A stretch of DNA of 13,887 bases from Candidatus Brocadiia bacterium (GCA_016782825.1 JADHXT010000050.1:1-13887); one strand, 5' to 3'; shown: positions 1 to 6,424, numbered from the stretch's first letter. Notes: generated by a model not told the origin, from the sequence alone. Program-made: numbers and translations.

Positions 1-840
1 GGGCTCGTAAGTCAGGGGCGTCGTGCCGTCCGCGTCGTTGGCCCACTGGCACAGGTCCACCGTGTGCGCGCCCCAGTCCAGCAGGGTGGCGCCGGAATCG
101 AGATCGAAGTACCCCCGCCACCCGCCGCGCACATACGTGGAGTTGTACGGCCGCCAGGGCGCAGGCCCCAGCCACCGGTCCCAATCCACCACGTCCCTGG
201 GGGGCTCCGGCTCGGCGGGGAGCCAGCCATGGTCGACCCGCAGCTTGTAGATGGAGGCGTGCACGGTGTGGAGCTTGCCCAGCTTGCCGCTGCGGGCCAG
301 GTGGACCGCGAACTGGAAATTGCCGTTGCTTCGCCGCTGCGTGCCGGCCTGGAACACGCGGCCGTAGCGGTTCATCGTGTCGGCCAGGGCCTGGCAGTCG
401 CCGATGGTGATGCCGCAGGGCTTCTCGCTGTAGACATCCTTGCCCGCTTGCGCGGCCAGGATCGATGCCAGCGCATGCCAGTGGTCACCCGTGGCGATCA
501 GCACGGCATCAATGTCCTTGCGGCCGAGCACCTCGAACATGTCGCGGTACATGACGCAGTCGTGGTTGCCGTACTTGGCATCGGCCATGGCCTTCACGTG
601 CTTGCGGCGGCTCGCCTGCACGTCGGCGATGGCCACGAACTGCACGTCGGGCTCGGCCAGCATGCGACTCAGCACGTACCGGCCACGTGGCCCGATGCCG
701 ATGGCGCCCAGCACCGTCTTCTCACTGGGCGCCACCCCGCCGTCTTTGCCCAGAACGCTGGACGGAATGATGGCCGGCGCGGCCAGCGCCAGGCCGGATG
801 CTGTGAGGAATCTCCTGCGCGTCAGCAATCGTGCTCTCAT
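1..840 (-). CDS. Tat-exported Gfo/Idh/MocA family oxidoreductase (C-terminus beyond window)
   Basis: The gene reads leftward from ATG at 840 and is still open at base 1, so 280 residues are visible; the family is usually about 350-450 residues. A twin-arginine leader (TRRRFL, residues 7-12, then a hydrophobic stretch) predicts Tat export. The Rossmann fold follows: GIGPRG at 48-53, an acidic residue at the end of the second strand (D73), TGDHWH at 117-122 and the family hallmark EKP at 139-141. DWGAH at 255-259 lies where the family has its active-site histidine. The family oxidises, reduces or epimerises sugars with a tightly held NAD(P). AGGAGG lies about nine bases before the ATG. It starts 33 bases after the esterase stop on the same strand, so the two are probably co-transcribed. 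The sugar substrate cannot be told from sequence. Confidence 0.93.
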   Translation of the reverse strand, partial: MRARLLTRRRFLTASGLALAAPAIIPSSVLGKDGGVAPSEKTVLGAIGIGPRGRYVLSRMLAEPDVQFVAIADVQASRRKHVKAMADAKYGNHDCVMYRDMFEVLGRKDIDAVLIATGDHWHALASILAAQAGKDVYSEKPCGITIGDCQALADTMNRYGRVFQAGTQRRSNGNFQFAVHLARSGKLGKLHTVHASIYKLRVDHGWLPAEPEPPRDVVDWDRWLGPAPWRPYNSTYVRGGWRGYFDLDSGATLLDWGAHTVDLCQWANDADGTTPLTYEP

Positions 841-873
841 CTGTGGGCCTCCTGGAGCTTTGTGAATGTTTCC

Positions 874-1950
874 TTACTTCCTCTCGCACAACTCCACCAT
901 CGCTTCGCCGGAGGCCCTGCCGATGCGGGTGTACCAGATCGCGCTGCCGAAGTAGTGGTACGCCCGGTCGGAACCGACCTTCTTCCACTCCTCGAAGCGC
1001 TTCTTCCACTCGGGGTACAGCGTCTCGGCCGCCTTGTCCACCAGCAGGTCCGTGCGGAACGCTTTCACGTTGCCCTTGAACTCGGGCACGTCGTTCATCG
1101 CCATCTGCGCGTTGCGGACGTCCAGTTGGCCGCCCTTGGCCGGCTTCGAGCCGCTCGTGCCGATGGCGGCGATCACGAACGGCAGCTTCGGCGCATTCAG
1201 GTCCTTCCGCACGTCGTTGATGAAGTGCTTCATGTTCGACGCATACTCGCCGGGCGCATAGCCCCACTGGTCGTTGAAGCCCTGGAACCACACGAACCCC
1301 GCCACCTCCAGCTTCCTGCCCTCGAGCGCGGGGAACAGCTCTCCGCAGTGGTCGAAGACGTCCTTGACCTCGCTCATCATGTTGCGGTACGACGAGCCGT
1401 AGGGCTTCTTGATGTCGTCCATCGTCGGCAGCGGGTCGTTGCGCTTGCGCTTCTCGTTGTTCCGCTTGACCCTCGTCTGTGTTTGCTCGAGTTCCTTCTG
1501 GAGGTTCTCATCGCTGGGCAGGCCGGCCGAGGGCGAGCGGAAGAGCTTGAACAGCGAGTGGCCGCCCCACGCCGTCTTGATCAGCAGCACAGGGTCGTTG
1601 AAGTGCTCGCCCATCACCGTGCCGAACTCAAGCTCCATGCCCGTGCGGCCCGGGCTGCCGTAGCCGACCGTCAGCCCGCCCTTGCGGCCCAGATACTTGA
1701 TGAACACGTCGTCGCGCACGATCCACTTGCCGTCCTTGCGGAGGTGCTTGAACAGGTCTTTGGTCTCGGGCGCCTCGGCTTGGTGCTCGAGCAGTGCATT
1801 CTGGGCCTTGCCCTCCATGTTGGACTGCCCGGCCAGGATGAACACCTTCACGCGGCCCTCCGCCGCTGTGCTCGTCCGAGCCGCAGCGAGGGACACGGCC
1901 AGCACGGCAATGGAGATGACCCACCGGGATCTGAGACGGCGACGCGACAT
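874..1950 (-). CDS. secreted SGNH-fold carbohydrate esterase (sialate O-acetylesterase / CE6-like)
   Basis: A 358-residue protein with a basic N-terminus and hydrophobic signal peptide (about residues 1-30). GQSNMEG at 41-47 carries the predicted nucleophile S43. WFQGFND at 221-227 matches the second conserved block of the SASA family. YHYFGS near residue 331 supplies the likely catalytic histidine H332. These esterases remove O-acetyl groups from sialic acid, xylan or other glycans outside the cytoplasm. A highly charged helical segment (about residues 150-175, rich in E, K and R) is an insertion between the blocks. The ATG at 1950 was chosen because AAGGAG stands eight bases upstream and the signal peptide begins right there; an in-frame ATG at 2019 would add 23 residues that hide the signal. 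It is the first gene of a minus-strand pair with the oxidoreductase. Confidence 0.9.
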   Translation of the reverse strand: MSRRRLRSRWVISIAVLAVSLAAARTSTAAEGRVKVFILAGQSNMEGKAQNALLEHQAEAPETKDLFKHLRKDGKWIVRDDVFIKYLGRKGGLTVGYGSPGRTGMELEFGTVMGEHFNDPVLLIKTAWGGHSLFKLFRSPSAGLPSDENLQKELEQTQTRVKRNNEKRKRNDPLPTMDDIKKPYGSSYRNMMSEVKDVFDHCGELFPALEGRKLEVAGFVWFQGFNDQWGYAPGEYASNMKHFINDVRKDLNAPKLPFVIAAIGTSGSKPAKGGQLDVRNAQMAMNDVPEFKGNVKAFRTDLLVDKAAETLYPEWKKRFEEWKKVGSDRAYHYFGSAIWYTRIGRASGEAMVELCERK

Positions 1951-1990
1951 GGCATGCTCTCCTTCGTTGAGGGGGCGGTGACAAGCACTA

Positions 1991-2019
1991 AACATACCGC
2001 GGCAGGCACGCGAACGCAA
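1991..2019 (-). promoter_or_regulatory. putative sigma-70 promoter for the esterase-oxidoreductase operon
   Basis: Read on the minus strand, TTGCGT (2014-2019) is separated by 17 bases from TATGTT (1991-1996). The -35 hexamer matches consensus at three of six positions and the -10 at four of six. The predicted transcript would begin a little over 30 bases before the esterase ATG at 1950. Position and spacing fit, but hexamer quality is only moderate. Confidence 0.4.
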
Positions 2020-2029
2020 GCGCTTGACC
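2014..2029. promoter_or_regulatory. LacI/GalR-family-like operator between divergent promoters
   Basis: A perfect 10-base palindrome, CAAGCGCTTG, occupies 2017-2026. Its centre fits the AAnCGnTT core typical of LacI-family operators, and the 16-base stretch ACGCAAGCGCTTGACC resembles the PurR-type half-site on its left side. It covers the -35 hexamers proposed for both divergent promoters, an ideal place for a repressor controlling both sides. No regulator gene is in the window, so binding is inferred from sequence form and position only. Confidence 0.42.
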
Positions 2030-2052
2030 GGGGGACACGTGCGCGCTACGTT
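2024..2052 (+). promoter_or_regulatory. putative promoter for the xylose-isomerase-like gene
   Basis: TTGACC (2024-2029, five of six matches) is followed after 17 bases by TACGTT (2047-2052, three of six). It points toward the gene at 2179 and would leave a leader of roughly 120 bases in which I see no recognisable riboswitch. The weak -10 keeps confidence low. Confidence 0.33.
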
Positions 2053-2178
2053 AGGTGGGTCGGGAGACTACTACGTGGCCGGCGTCACGAGACCTGGTCC
2101 AGACCTGCGGGCGCGTTCCGTCGAGACTGTGAGGAGCGAGGGCGCCTGCACACTTCAGAGCGATGGAAAGGAGAAGCC

Positions 2179-3147
2179 ATGTCGAAGTACCAGCTCACCC
2201 GCCGCGGCATCCTGAAAGCAGGCGTCGTGGCACTCCCTCTCGCGGCGGCAGGAGAGGCCCTGTCACAGGAAGCTCCCGAAGGGAAGGGCAGCGTCGTCAT
2301 CGGGATGGCCACGACGGGGTTCCGGGATTACACGAACAGCCGGCTCGCCACGGAACTGGCGAAGCGAAACGTCCGGACGATTCAGCTCTTCCTCAGCCAG
2401 TCCGACAGCAACTACTGGAGGTACAACAGCCGCAACGACCTGACCGCCCTCACCGCCGAGCGGTGTAAGGAGATTGCCGGCACGTACCGTTCGGCGGGCA
2501 TCTCCATTCACAGCATCGGCGTCTACACCAACCTGATCCACCCGGATGAGGCCGAACGGAAGGCCAACCTGGCCTACTTCGAGGCCATGATGAAGGTCGG
2601 CGGCCACATGGGCGTCCGCACGTTCATCACCGAGGCAGGCCACTACCACGCAGAGAAACCCGCATCGCGAGAACCCCACCACTTCCAGGAGCACGTGTGG
2701 AAGACGATGGTCGCCACGGCGAAGCAATTGGCCAAGATTGCCGACGGCCACAACGCCACCGTCCTGGTCGAGCCCTACTTCCAGAGCTTCCTCGCCAGTG
2801 CCAAACGCACCCGCGTATTCCTGGAAGAGGTCGGCTCGCCGCGAATCCGGGCACTCCTGGACCCGGCCAATCTCCTGGAACTCAACGATCTCGAGGAGAT
2901 GTTCGCCCAGCTTACGCCCTGGATCGACTGTCTTCACGCCAAGGACCGCAAGCTGCACACCCGCCAAGGCGTGCCGGCGGGCCAGGGGGATATCGACTAC
3001 CCCAAGTTCGTAACCCTGGCGGCGAAGCACACGCCCAAGGCACCGCTGATCCTGGAATATGTCGGGTCAAAGGACTGCGATCAAGCCATTGGCCACCTGC
3101 GCAAGATGCTCCGCGAAGCCGGCGTGAGCGAGCGATCGACAACGTGA
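2179..3147 (+). CDS. Tat-exported xylose-isomerase-like TIM-barrel protein (sugar isomerase/epimerase or lyase)
   Basis: A 322-residue protein. The leader has TRRGILKAG at residues 7-15 followed by a short hydrophobic run, a Tat-type signal. The mature part fits the AP-endonuclease-2/xylose-isomerase-like barrel: acidic and histidine residues sit at ends of barrel strands where this superfamily binds a divalent metal, namely E152 (TEAGHY), E198 (VLVEPY), D228 (LLDPAN), H253 (LHAKD) and E293 (LILEY). Family members isomerise, epimerise or dehydrate sugars, and some cleave 3-keto-glycosides. The ATG at 2179 is preceded by GGAAAGGAG at 2165-2173; the reading frame is open far upstream, but that part is antisense to the esterase genes. 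It is divergent from the esterase-oxidoreductase pair. The exact reaction is not determinable. Confidence 0.9.
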   Translation: MSKYQLTRRGILKAGVVALPLAAAGEALSQEAPEGKGSVVIGMATTGFRDYTNSRLATELAKRNVRTIQLFLSQSDSNYWRYNSRNDLTALTAERCKEIAGTYRSAGISIHSIGVYTNLIHPDEAERKANLAYFEAMMKVGGHMGVRTFITEAGHYHAEKPASREPHHFQEHVWKTMVATAKQLAKIADGHNATVLVEPYFQSFLASAKRTRVFLEEVGSPRIRALLDPANLLELNDLEEMFAQLTPWIDCLHAKDRKLHTRQGVPAGQGDIDYPKFVTLAAKHTPKAPLILEYVGSKDCDQAIGHLRKMLREAGVSERSTT

Positions 3148-3170
3148 AGCGGACGGCGTGGGACACTACA

Positions 3171-3198
3171 CTAGCGGTAACACTTCAGCCAGATGAAG
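3171..3198 (+). repeat. left terminal inverted repeat of the 381-bp element
   Basis: A 28-base repeat beginning CTAG and containing GGTAACACTTCAGC, shared exactly with the right end. Bases 3181-3200 form a hairpin with seven-base arms (CACTTCA/TGAAGTG). Confidence 0.68.
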
Positions 3199-3279
3199 TG
3201 GTGCCGACACGATTCGACAGCGTGCGGTTCCTTCCTTTCTGGTCCGTCCCGTTCCTGGGTTCCAGCCGCGAAGCGGCGA

Positions 3280-3447
3280 CTCAGCGCTAGCCCAGGGTGA
3301 CCGAAGGGAACCCTGGGAAACGGGACGGCCCCCCCTTCTTGGAGCCCCGCCAGGGGCGACTCAACCGGGGCGCTGAGTCGTCCCTACGGGACTACGGAGG
3401 GTAGGGGGCCGTCGTTCCCAGGGCTTTCGCCCTGGGCTAGCGCTGAG
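3280..3447. repeat. internal inverted repeat inside the 381-bp element
   Basis: Bases 3280-3297 (CTCAGCGCTAGCCCAGGG) are exactly complementary in inverted order to 3430-3447. A second block (3311-3319 against 3415-3423) extends the pairing, and the flanks are partly complementary too. Each arm also folds locally: CCCAGGG..CCCTGGG on the left, and CCCAGGG-CTTTCG-CCCTGGG on the right. Another stem pairs 3241-3253 with 3319-3330. The transcript could therefore adopt several competing strong folds; it may also act as a transcription stop between the convergent genes. Confidence 0.65.
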
Positions 3448-3523
3448 CCGCCCTTGCGGGCTATGGCGGACGACGCAGTCTCAATCCGGGAGAGCCTGTC
3501 CAGGCGAATCTCCGCCGCGAGCG

Positions 3524-3551
3524 CTTCATTTCGCTGAAGTGTTACCACTAG
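3524..3551 (-). repeat. right terminal inverted repeat of the 381-bp element
   Basis: Reverse complement of the left repeat with three mismatches. It has its own hairpin (CTTCA at 3524-3528 with TGAAG at 3535-3539... arms). The outermost CTAG supplies the TAG stop codon of the minus-strand gene that ends at 3548. Confidence 0.68.
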
Positions 3552-4582
3552 CGAAGCTCTTGGCGCCATCGCCGGTACTCGCTCAGGCAGTCGTCCGGGC
3601 TGACGAACTTCTTGTAGGCGACGCGAGCACGGAGGCGGTAGAGCTTGCCGACCTTGTAGTCGCGGATCACAAACTGCCAGTCCCACGCTGGGTTGGTGGC
3701 TCCGCCCCCAGTTGGCGACTGGCTGAAGCGCACGCGCTTGGGGTCGTCGAACATCACCTGATAGACCATGTCGTGGTAACGCCCGTAGTAGAATGGATGG
3801 GTGTAGCGGCGCTTCGAGAAGTTGAAGACGAGGGTCAGCGGATGGCCAGGTACGGGCGGCAGAGGGCAGGGATCAGCCACGGAGCGGTGGGTACTCAGTC
3901 TGCCATGGGCCGGCGTAGCGGCCTCGACCCATCGCTCCCCTGACCGCTCGCCCTCCTCCCGGCCGAGGAAGTAGATGGCCCTGTTGCTCGGGGCATTGAT
4001 GTAGGCGGCCCAGAAGATGACGACGTAGCCATTGTCGAACGCCGCCCGCCGAGGGATGCACTCGTAGACCACGTCGATGTAGTGCGGTGGAACGAGGGTG
4101 AACCGCATGGCGCTCTCGAGGCCCTTGTGCGACGTGGGGGCCTGGTACATCTCGACGCTGTGGTCGCTGATGCGCCGGAGTTGTATGGGGCATTCGCGTG
4201 GTTCGAAGAGCGGGTCGGGGCCGCCGCGCGTCTCGGTGCCATCGAGGATGTGCTCCATGTTGAGGCCGGCGTAGGCGGGCACGAAAAGATTGCGCGGCTC
4301 AGCTTTGTGGGCGAGCGAGGCGATTCCGTTGTAGCGACCGCGGTGGTGCGGCGGCCATGGAGCATTGTCGGTGACGACGACCTCGATGTCGCCGGCTGAG
4401 AGCTTCACGTGGTGTGCGGCTATGGGGCGCCACGCAGTGTGCTTCGCCAGGATGGTGGTCAGCGGCTCGTCAGAGCCGGCACTTGCTGTGACCGACATGA
4501 CCATCAGCCTCCACAGAACGATGGCGCACAGCGCTCGCCGGGGGAGACGGGCAAGGGCAGTGAAAGGACACCTGTGCTTCAC
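3548..4582 (-). CDS. secreted protein of unknown family, last gene of the cytochrome operon
   Basis: With GTG at 4582 as start the protein has 344 residues and a clear Sec signal: basic RLPRR at 12-16, a hydrophobic segment 17-35 and a probable cut after TASA (residue 35). Starting at either ATG (4504 or 4498) would lose the signal, although GGAGG is well placed before the ATG at 4498, so the start is uncertain. The mature chain is rich in aromatic residues and alternating polar/hydrophobic stretches (for example PPHHRGRYNG, YAGLNMEHI, FTLVPPHYIDVVYE, FNFSKRRYTHPFYYGRYHD), which suggests a beta-rich, possibly carbohydrate-binding fold. I do not recognise a catalytic motif or assign a function. 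It begins 29 bases after the cytochrome stop. Its TAG stop lies within the terminal repeat of the adjacent element, so the C-terminus may have been altered by insertion. Confidence 0.78.
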   Translation of the reverse strand: MKHRCPFTALARLPRRALCAIVLWRLMVMSVTASAGSDEPLTTILAKHTAWRPIAAHHVKLSAGDIEVVVTDNAPWPPHHRGRYNGIASLAHKAEPRNLFVPAYAGLNMEHILDGTETRGGPDPLFEPRECPIQLRRISDHSVEMYQAPTSHKGLESAMRFTLVPPHYIDVVYECIPRRAAFDNGYVVIFWAAYINAPSNRAIYFLGREEGERSGERWVEAATPAHGRLSTHRSVADPCPLPPVPGHPLTLVFNFSKRRYTHPFYYGRYHDMVYQVMFDDPKRVRFSQSPTGGGATNPAWDWQFVIRDYKVGKLYRLRARVAYKKFVSPDDCLSEYRRWRQELR

Positions 4583-4611
4583 AAGGCGGCCCCCGTGCGG
4601 GGGATTCCCCT

Positions 4612-5178
4612 CTACGGCCTGGGGGTGGGCGACGGTTTCGGCAGGAGCTTGCGGGTGCGCTTGTCCCAGCGCATGGTGCGGCGGCTCAGGCGGTGGCGGC
4701 CGTGGCAATCGGTGCAAACGATGGTCTTGGGGTCGAGCTTGTTCGGGCAGCGGGCCCGCCAGCGCGCCACCACCTCGGCTGCCGGCGCGTCGTGGCTCTT
4801 GTGGCACGCCTTGCAGGCGGGGTCGATCCGCTCGTGGGGGAACAGGGTGTCGGGGGGTATGGTGTGGTTCTCGTCGTTGGTGTGGGCGTGGCTGTGGCCG
4901 TGGCAGGTGGCGCAGCCGACCTTGTGCTTCGCGTGGGTGACGGCCAGCGGCTCCTCTTTGTAGTCGGCGTGGCACACGAAGCAGGCGCTGTTGTCGGCCG
5001 CTTCGCGGTCGGGCTTCTGTGGGTGCGGTGCGTCGGGCAGGGTGGGGGCATCCTTGTCGACGACCAGGGGCGGTGGCCCGGGCCGCCGGGCTTCGCCCGC
5101 CAGCGCGAGTGCGGCGGCCAGGCACAGGGCCGCGCACCAGGCGGACGGGCGCGGGGCGGTGGCTGTGGGTGGTTTCAT
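4612..5178 (-). CDS. periplasmic tetrahaem c-type cytochrome
   Basis: A 188-residue protein with an N-terminal signal peptide (hydrophobic segment about 13-28). Four CxxCH haem-attachment motifs are visible: CFVCH at 66-70, CATCH at 89-93, CKACH at 122-126 and CTDCH at 155-159. Extra histidines near the motifs (H82, H85, H95, H97, H99, H115, H129) could be distal ligands for bis-histidine, low-potential haems like those of class III or c7-type cytochromes. It should carry electrons in the periplasm. The ATG at 5178 lies ten bases after the TGA of the reductase gene, so the two are almost certainly co-transcribed; only a weak ribosome site is visible, which suggests translational coupling. The C-terminus (after 165) is basic and proline-rich. 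The electron donor and acceptor are unknown. Confidence 0.88.
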   Translation of the reverse strand: MKPPTATAPRPSAWCAALCLAAALALAGEARRPGPPPLVVDKDAPTLPDAPHPQKPDREAADNSACFVCHADYKEEPLAVTHAKHKVGCATCHGHSHAHTNDENHTIPPDTLFPHERIDPACKACHKSHDAPAAEVVARWRARCPNKLDPKTIVCTDCHGRHRLSRRTMRWDKRTRKLLPKPSPTPRP

Positions 5179-5188
5179 CGCCGGCGTC

Positions 5189-6286
5189 TCACACGGTTTC
5201 CCAGTCCTTGAGCCACTCGTACTCGGGGGGCAGGGCGGCCCAGGCGCGGTCCATGGCCTCCTGGAGGTCGGCGCGCTCCTTGAGGTCGAGCTCGCGGCGT
5301 TCCTTGACGGCAAGCGCCACGTTGTCCACCTGCTGCTGGGTGATGAGGCCGGGCATGGGGGCGGTGATGGCGGGGTTGCACAGGATGCAGCGGATGGCGA
5401 GGCGCGCGATGCGGTTGTCCTCGGCGAAGTGTGGGCTGCCGGGCGTGCTGTCGCCGCGGAACACGGAGTTGCTGGCGAAGGGCTTGATGCCGAGCCACCC
5501 GACGTTGTGCTTGCGGATGGTGGCCCACAGGCCTGCCTGGTCGGCCACCACCTTGGTCTTGGCCGTGTAGGGCGTGCAGATGGCCTCGATCTGGTCGGGA
5601 TAGGTCTCGATGAGCTTCTTGAGGTGCGGGCGGTCGTGGGAGGAGAAGCCGACAAAGCGCGCCCGCCCGGTCTTCTTGGCCCAGGCGAGGGCCTTGATGG
5701 CTTCCTCGACCTCGCGCTGGCTGTGCTGGCTGCTGGTGACCAGTAGGCTGATGCGCCAGAGGTCCACGTACTGAAGCCCGGCTTCCTTCATTCCCTTGTC
5801 GAGGCCCTCCTGGAGCTTGGCGGCCGAGCGCCACTCCGGGAAGCGGCTCTCCCAGATGTGCCACGAGTAGCCGAAGTACATCTTGTCGCGGCGGCCACGG
5901 AGCGCCGTGGCGTAGGCGAGGATCTCCTCACGGCAGCAGGCGTCCACGTAGTTCATCCCGCGCTCGAGGCAGCGGGTGACCGTGTCGTGGCGGTTCTGCT
6001 GGAACGTGCGGTCGCCGATGGCCATGGTCATCCAGCCCTTGGGCTCCTGGCCGCCGATGACGTTCACCAGGCGCTTCCAGTGGCCCCCCAGCACGACGGC
6101 GGAGATCATGAGGCCCGTCTTGCCGAGCCGGCGGTACTCCATGTCGGGGTTGTAGCTCAGGATCTTGGCCGTGTCCTGCTTGTCCGGGTTTCCGGCCCGC
6201 ACGATCCCGGGCAGCGCGGCCCCCACCGCGACGGCCGCTGCGCCACGCTGCACGAACTCCCGCCGCGTGATGTCCTCTGGCGTCAT
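5189..6286 (-). CDS. Tat-exported aldo/keto reductase family protein with degenerate active site
   Basis: A 365-residue protein starting at ATG 6286, with AGGAG upstream and a twin-arginine leader (TRREFVQRG, residues 7-15). YRRLGKTGLMIS (51-62) is the standard opening of the aldo/keto reductase barrel, and the order of elements is normal: GMNYVDA (110-116), RRDKMYFG (132-139), YVDLWRI (173-179), RFVGFSSH and a C-terminal segment ending PMPGL. Of the usual Asp-Tyr-Lys-His tetrad only D115 is clear: the Tyr position holds E120, the Lys position S141 and the His position S180, by my manual alignment. Cysteines are notable at 117-118 and 300/303 (CILC). It is the first gene of an operon with a tetrahaem cytochrome and a secreted unknown protein. 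Whether it still reduces carbonyls is doubtful. Confidence 0.9.
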   Translation of the reverse strand: MTPEDITRREFVQRGAAAVAVGAALPGIVRAGNPDKQDTAKILSYNPDMEYRRLGKTGLMISAVVLGGHWKRLVNVIGGQEPKGWMTMAIGDRTFQQNRHDTVTRCLERGMNYVDACCREEILAYATALRGRRDKMYFGYSWHIWESRFPEWRSAAKLQEGLDKGMKEAGLQYVDLWRISLLVTSSQHSQREVEEAIKALAWAKKTGRARFVGFSSHDRPHLKKLIETYPDQIEAICTPYTAKTKVVADQAGLWATIRKHNVGWLGIKPFASNSVFRGDSTPGSPHFAEDNRIARLAIRCILCNPAITAPMPGLITQQQVDNVALAVKERRELDLKERADLQEAMDRAWAALPPEYEWLKDWETV

Positions 6287-6336
6287 GGCTTGCTCTCCTT
6301 GCCTGGGCGTGCGGCCCTTCCACACCCCGTGGGGCC

Positions 6337-6365
6337 ATTGTAGAGCGCGCGTCGGCCCCAGTCAA
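6337..6365 (-). promoter_or_regulatory. sigma-70 promoter for the reductase-cytochrome operon
   Basis: On the minus strand TTGACT (6360-6365) is followed after exactly 17 bases by TACAAT (6337-6342); each hexamer matches consensus at five of six positions. Transcription would begin near 6330, about 45 bases before the ATG at 6286, with AAGGAG in the leader. It is the best promoter match in the window. Confidence 0.72.
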
Positions 6366-6399
6366 CTGGATGAGGAGGGAGCGGGGTGGGGGAGGAGGA

Positions 6400-6424
6400 G
6401 ACACGGGCCAAGGCATCCCGTGCC
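6400..6424 (-). terminator. possible hairpin terminator after the metallopeptidase gene
   Basis: Bases 6400-6407 and 6417-6424 can form an eight-pair stem (one G-U pair) around a nine-base loop, ten bases past the TAG stop at 6434. In the transcript it is followed by a C/U-rich run rather than a true U-tract, so intrinsic termination is uncertain. Confidence 0.33.

Larger units (their letters stand above)
3171..3551. mobile_element. 381-bp MITE-like, gene-free inverted-repeat element
   Basis: Bases 3171-3198 and the reverse complement of 3524-3551 agree at 25 of 28 positions, giving terminal inverted repeats that both begin CTAG. Each terminus can also fold by itself (CTTCA, six-base loop, TGAAG). 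The interior holds further palindromes, and no convincing reading frame. This structure resembles a miniature inverted-repeat element mobilised in trans, or a REP/BIME-type repeat pair. I could not identify a target-site duplication. It lies between two convergent genes, 23 bases after the stop of the left one and overlapping the stop of the right one. It accounts for nearly all of the roughly 400-base gap at 3148-3547. Confidence 0.65.

Noticed and set aside
2091..2107. Short direct repeat GACCTG in the leader of the isomerase-like gene
   Set aside because: Six bases repeated once is expected by chance, and it has no relation to promoter elements.
64..2178. A roughly 700-codon plus-strand open frame leading into the isomerase-like gene
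   Set aside because: It is antisense to the esterase and oxidoreductase genes, which have signal peptides, ribosome sites and family motifs. The translation is low-complexity, as expected of a GC-rich shadow frame; the real gene starts at 2179 with its own ribosome site and Tat leader.
4583..5137. An N-terminal extension of the secreted unknown protein to give 529 residues
   Set aside because: The extension overlaps the tetrahaem cytochrome gene in another frame and consists of Pro/Arg-rich shadow sequence.
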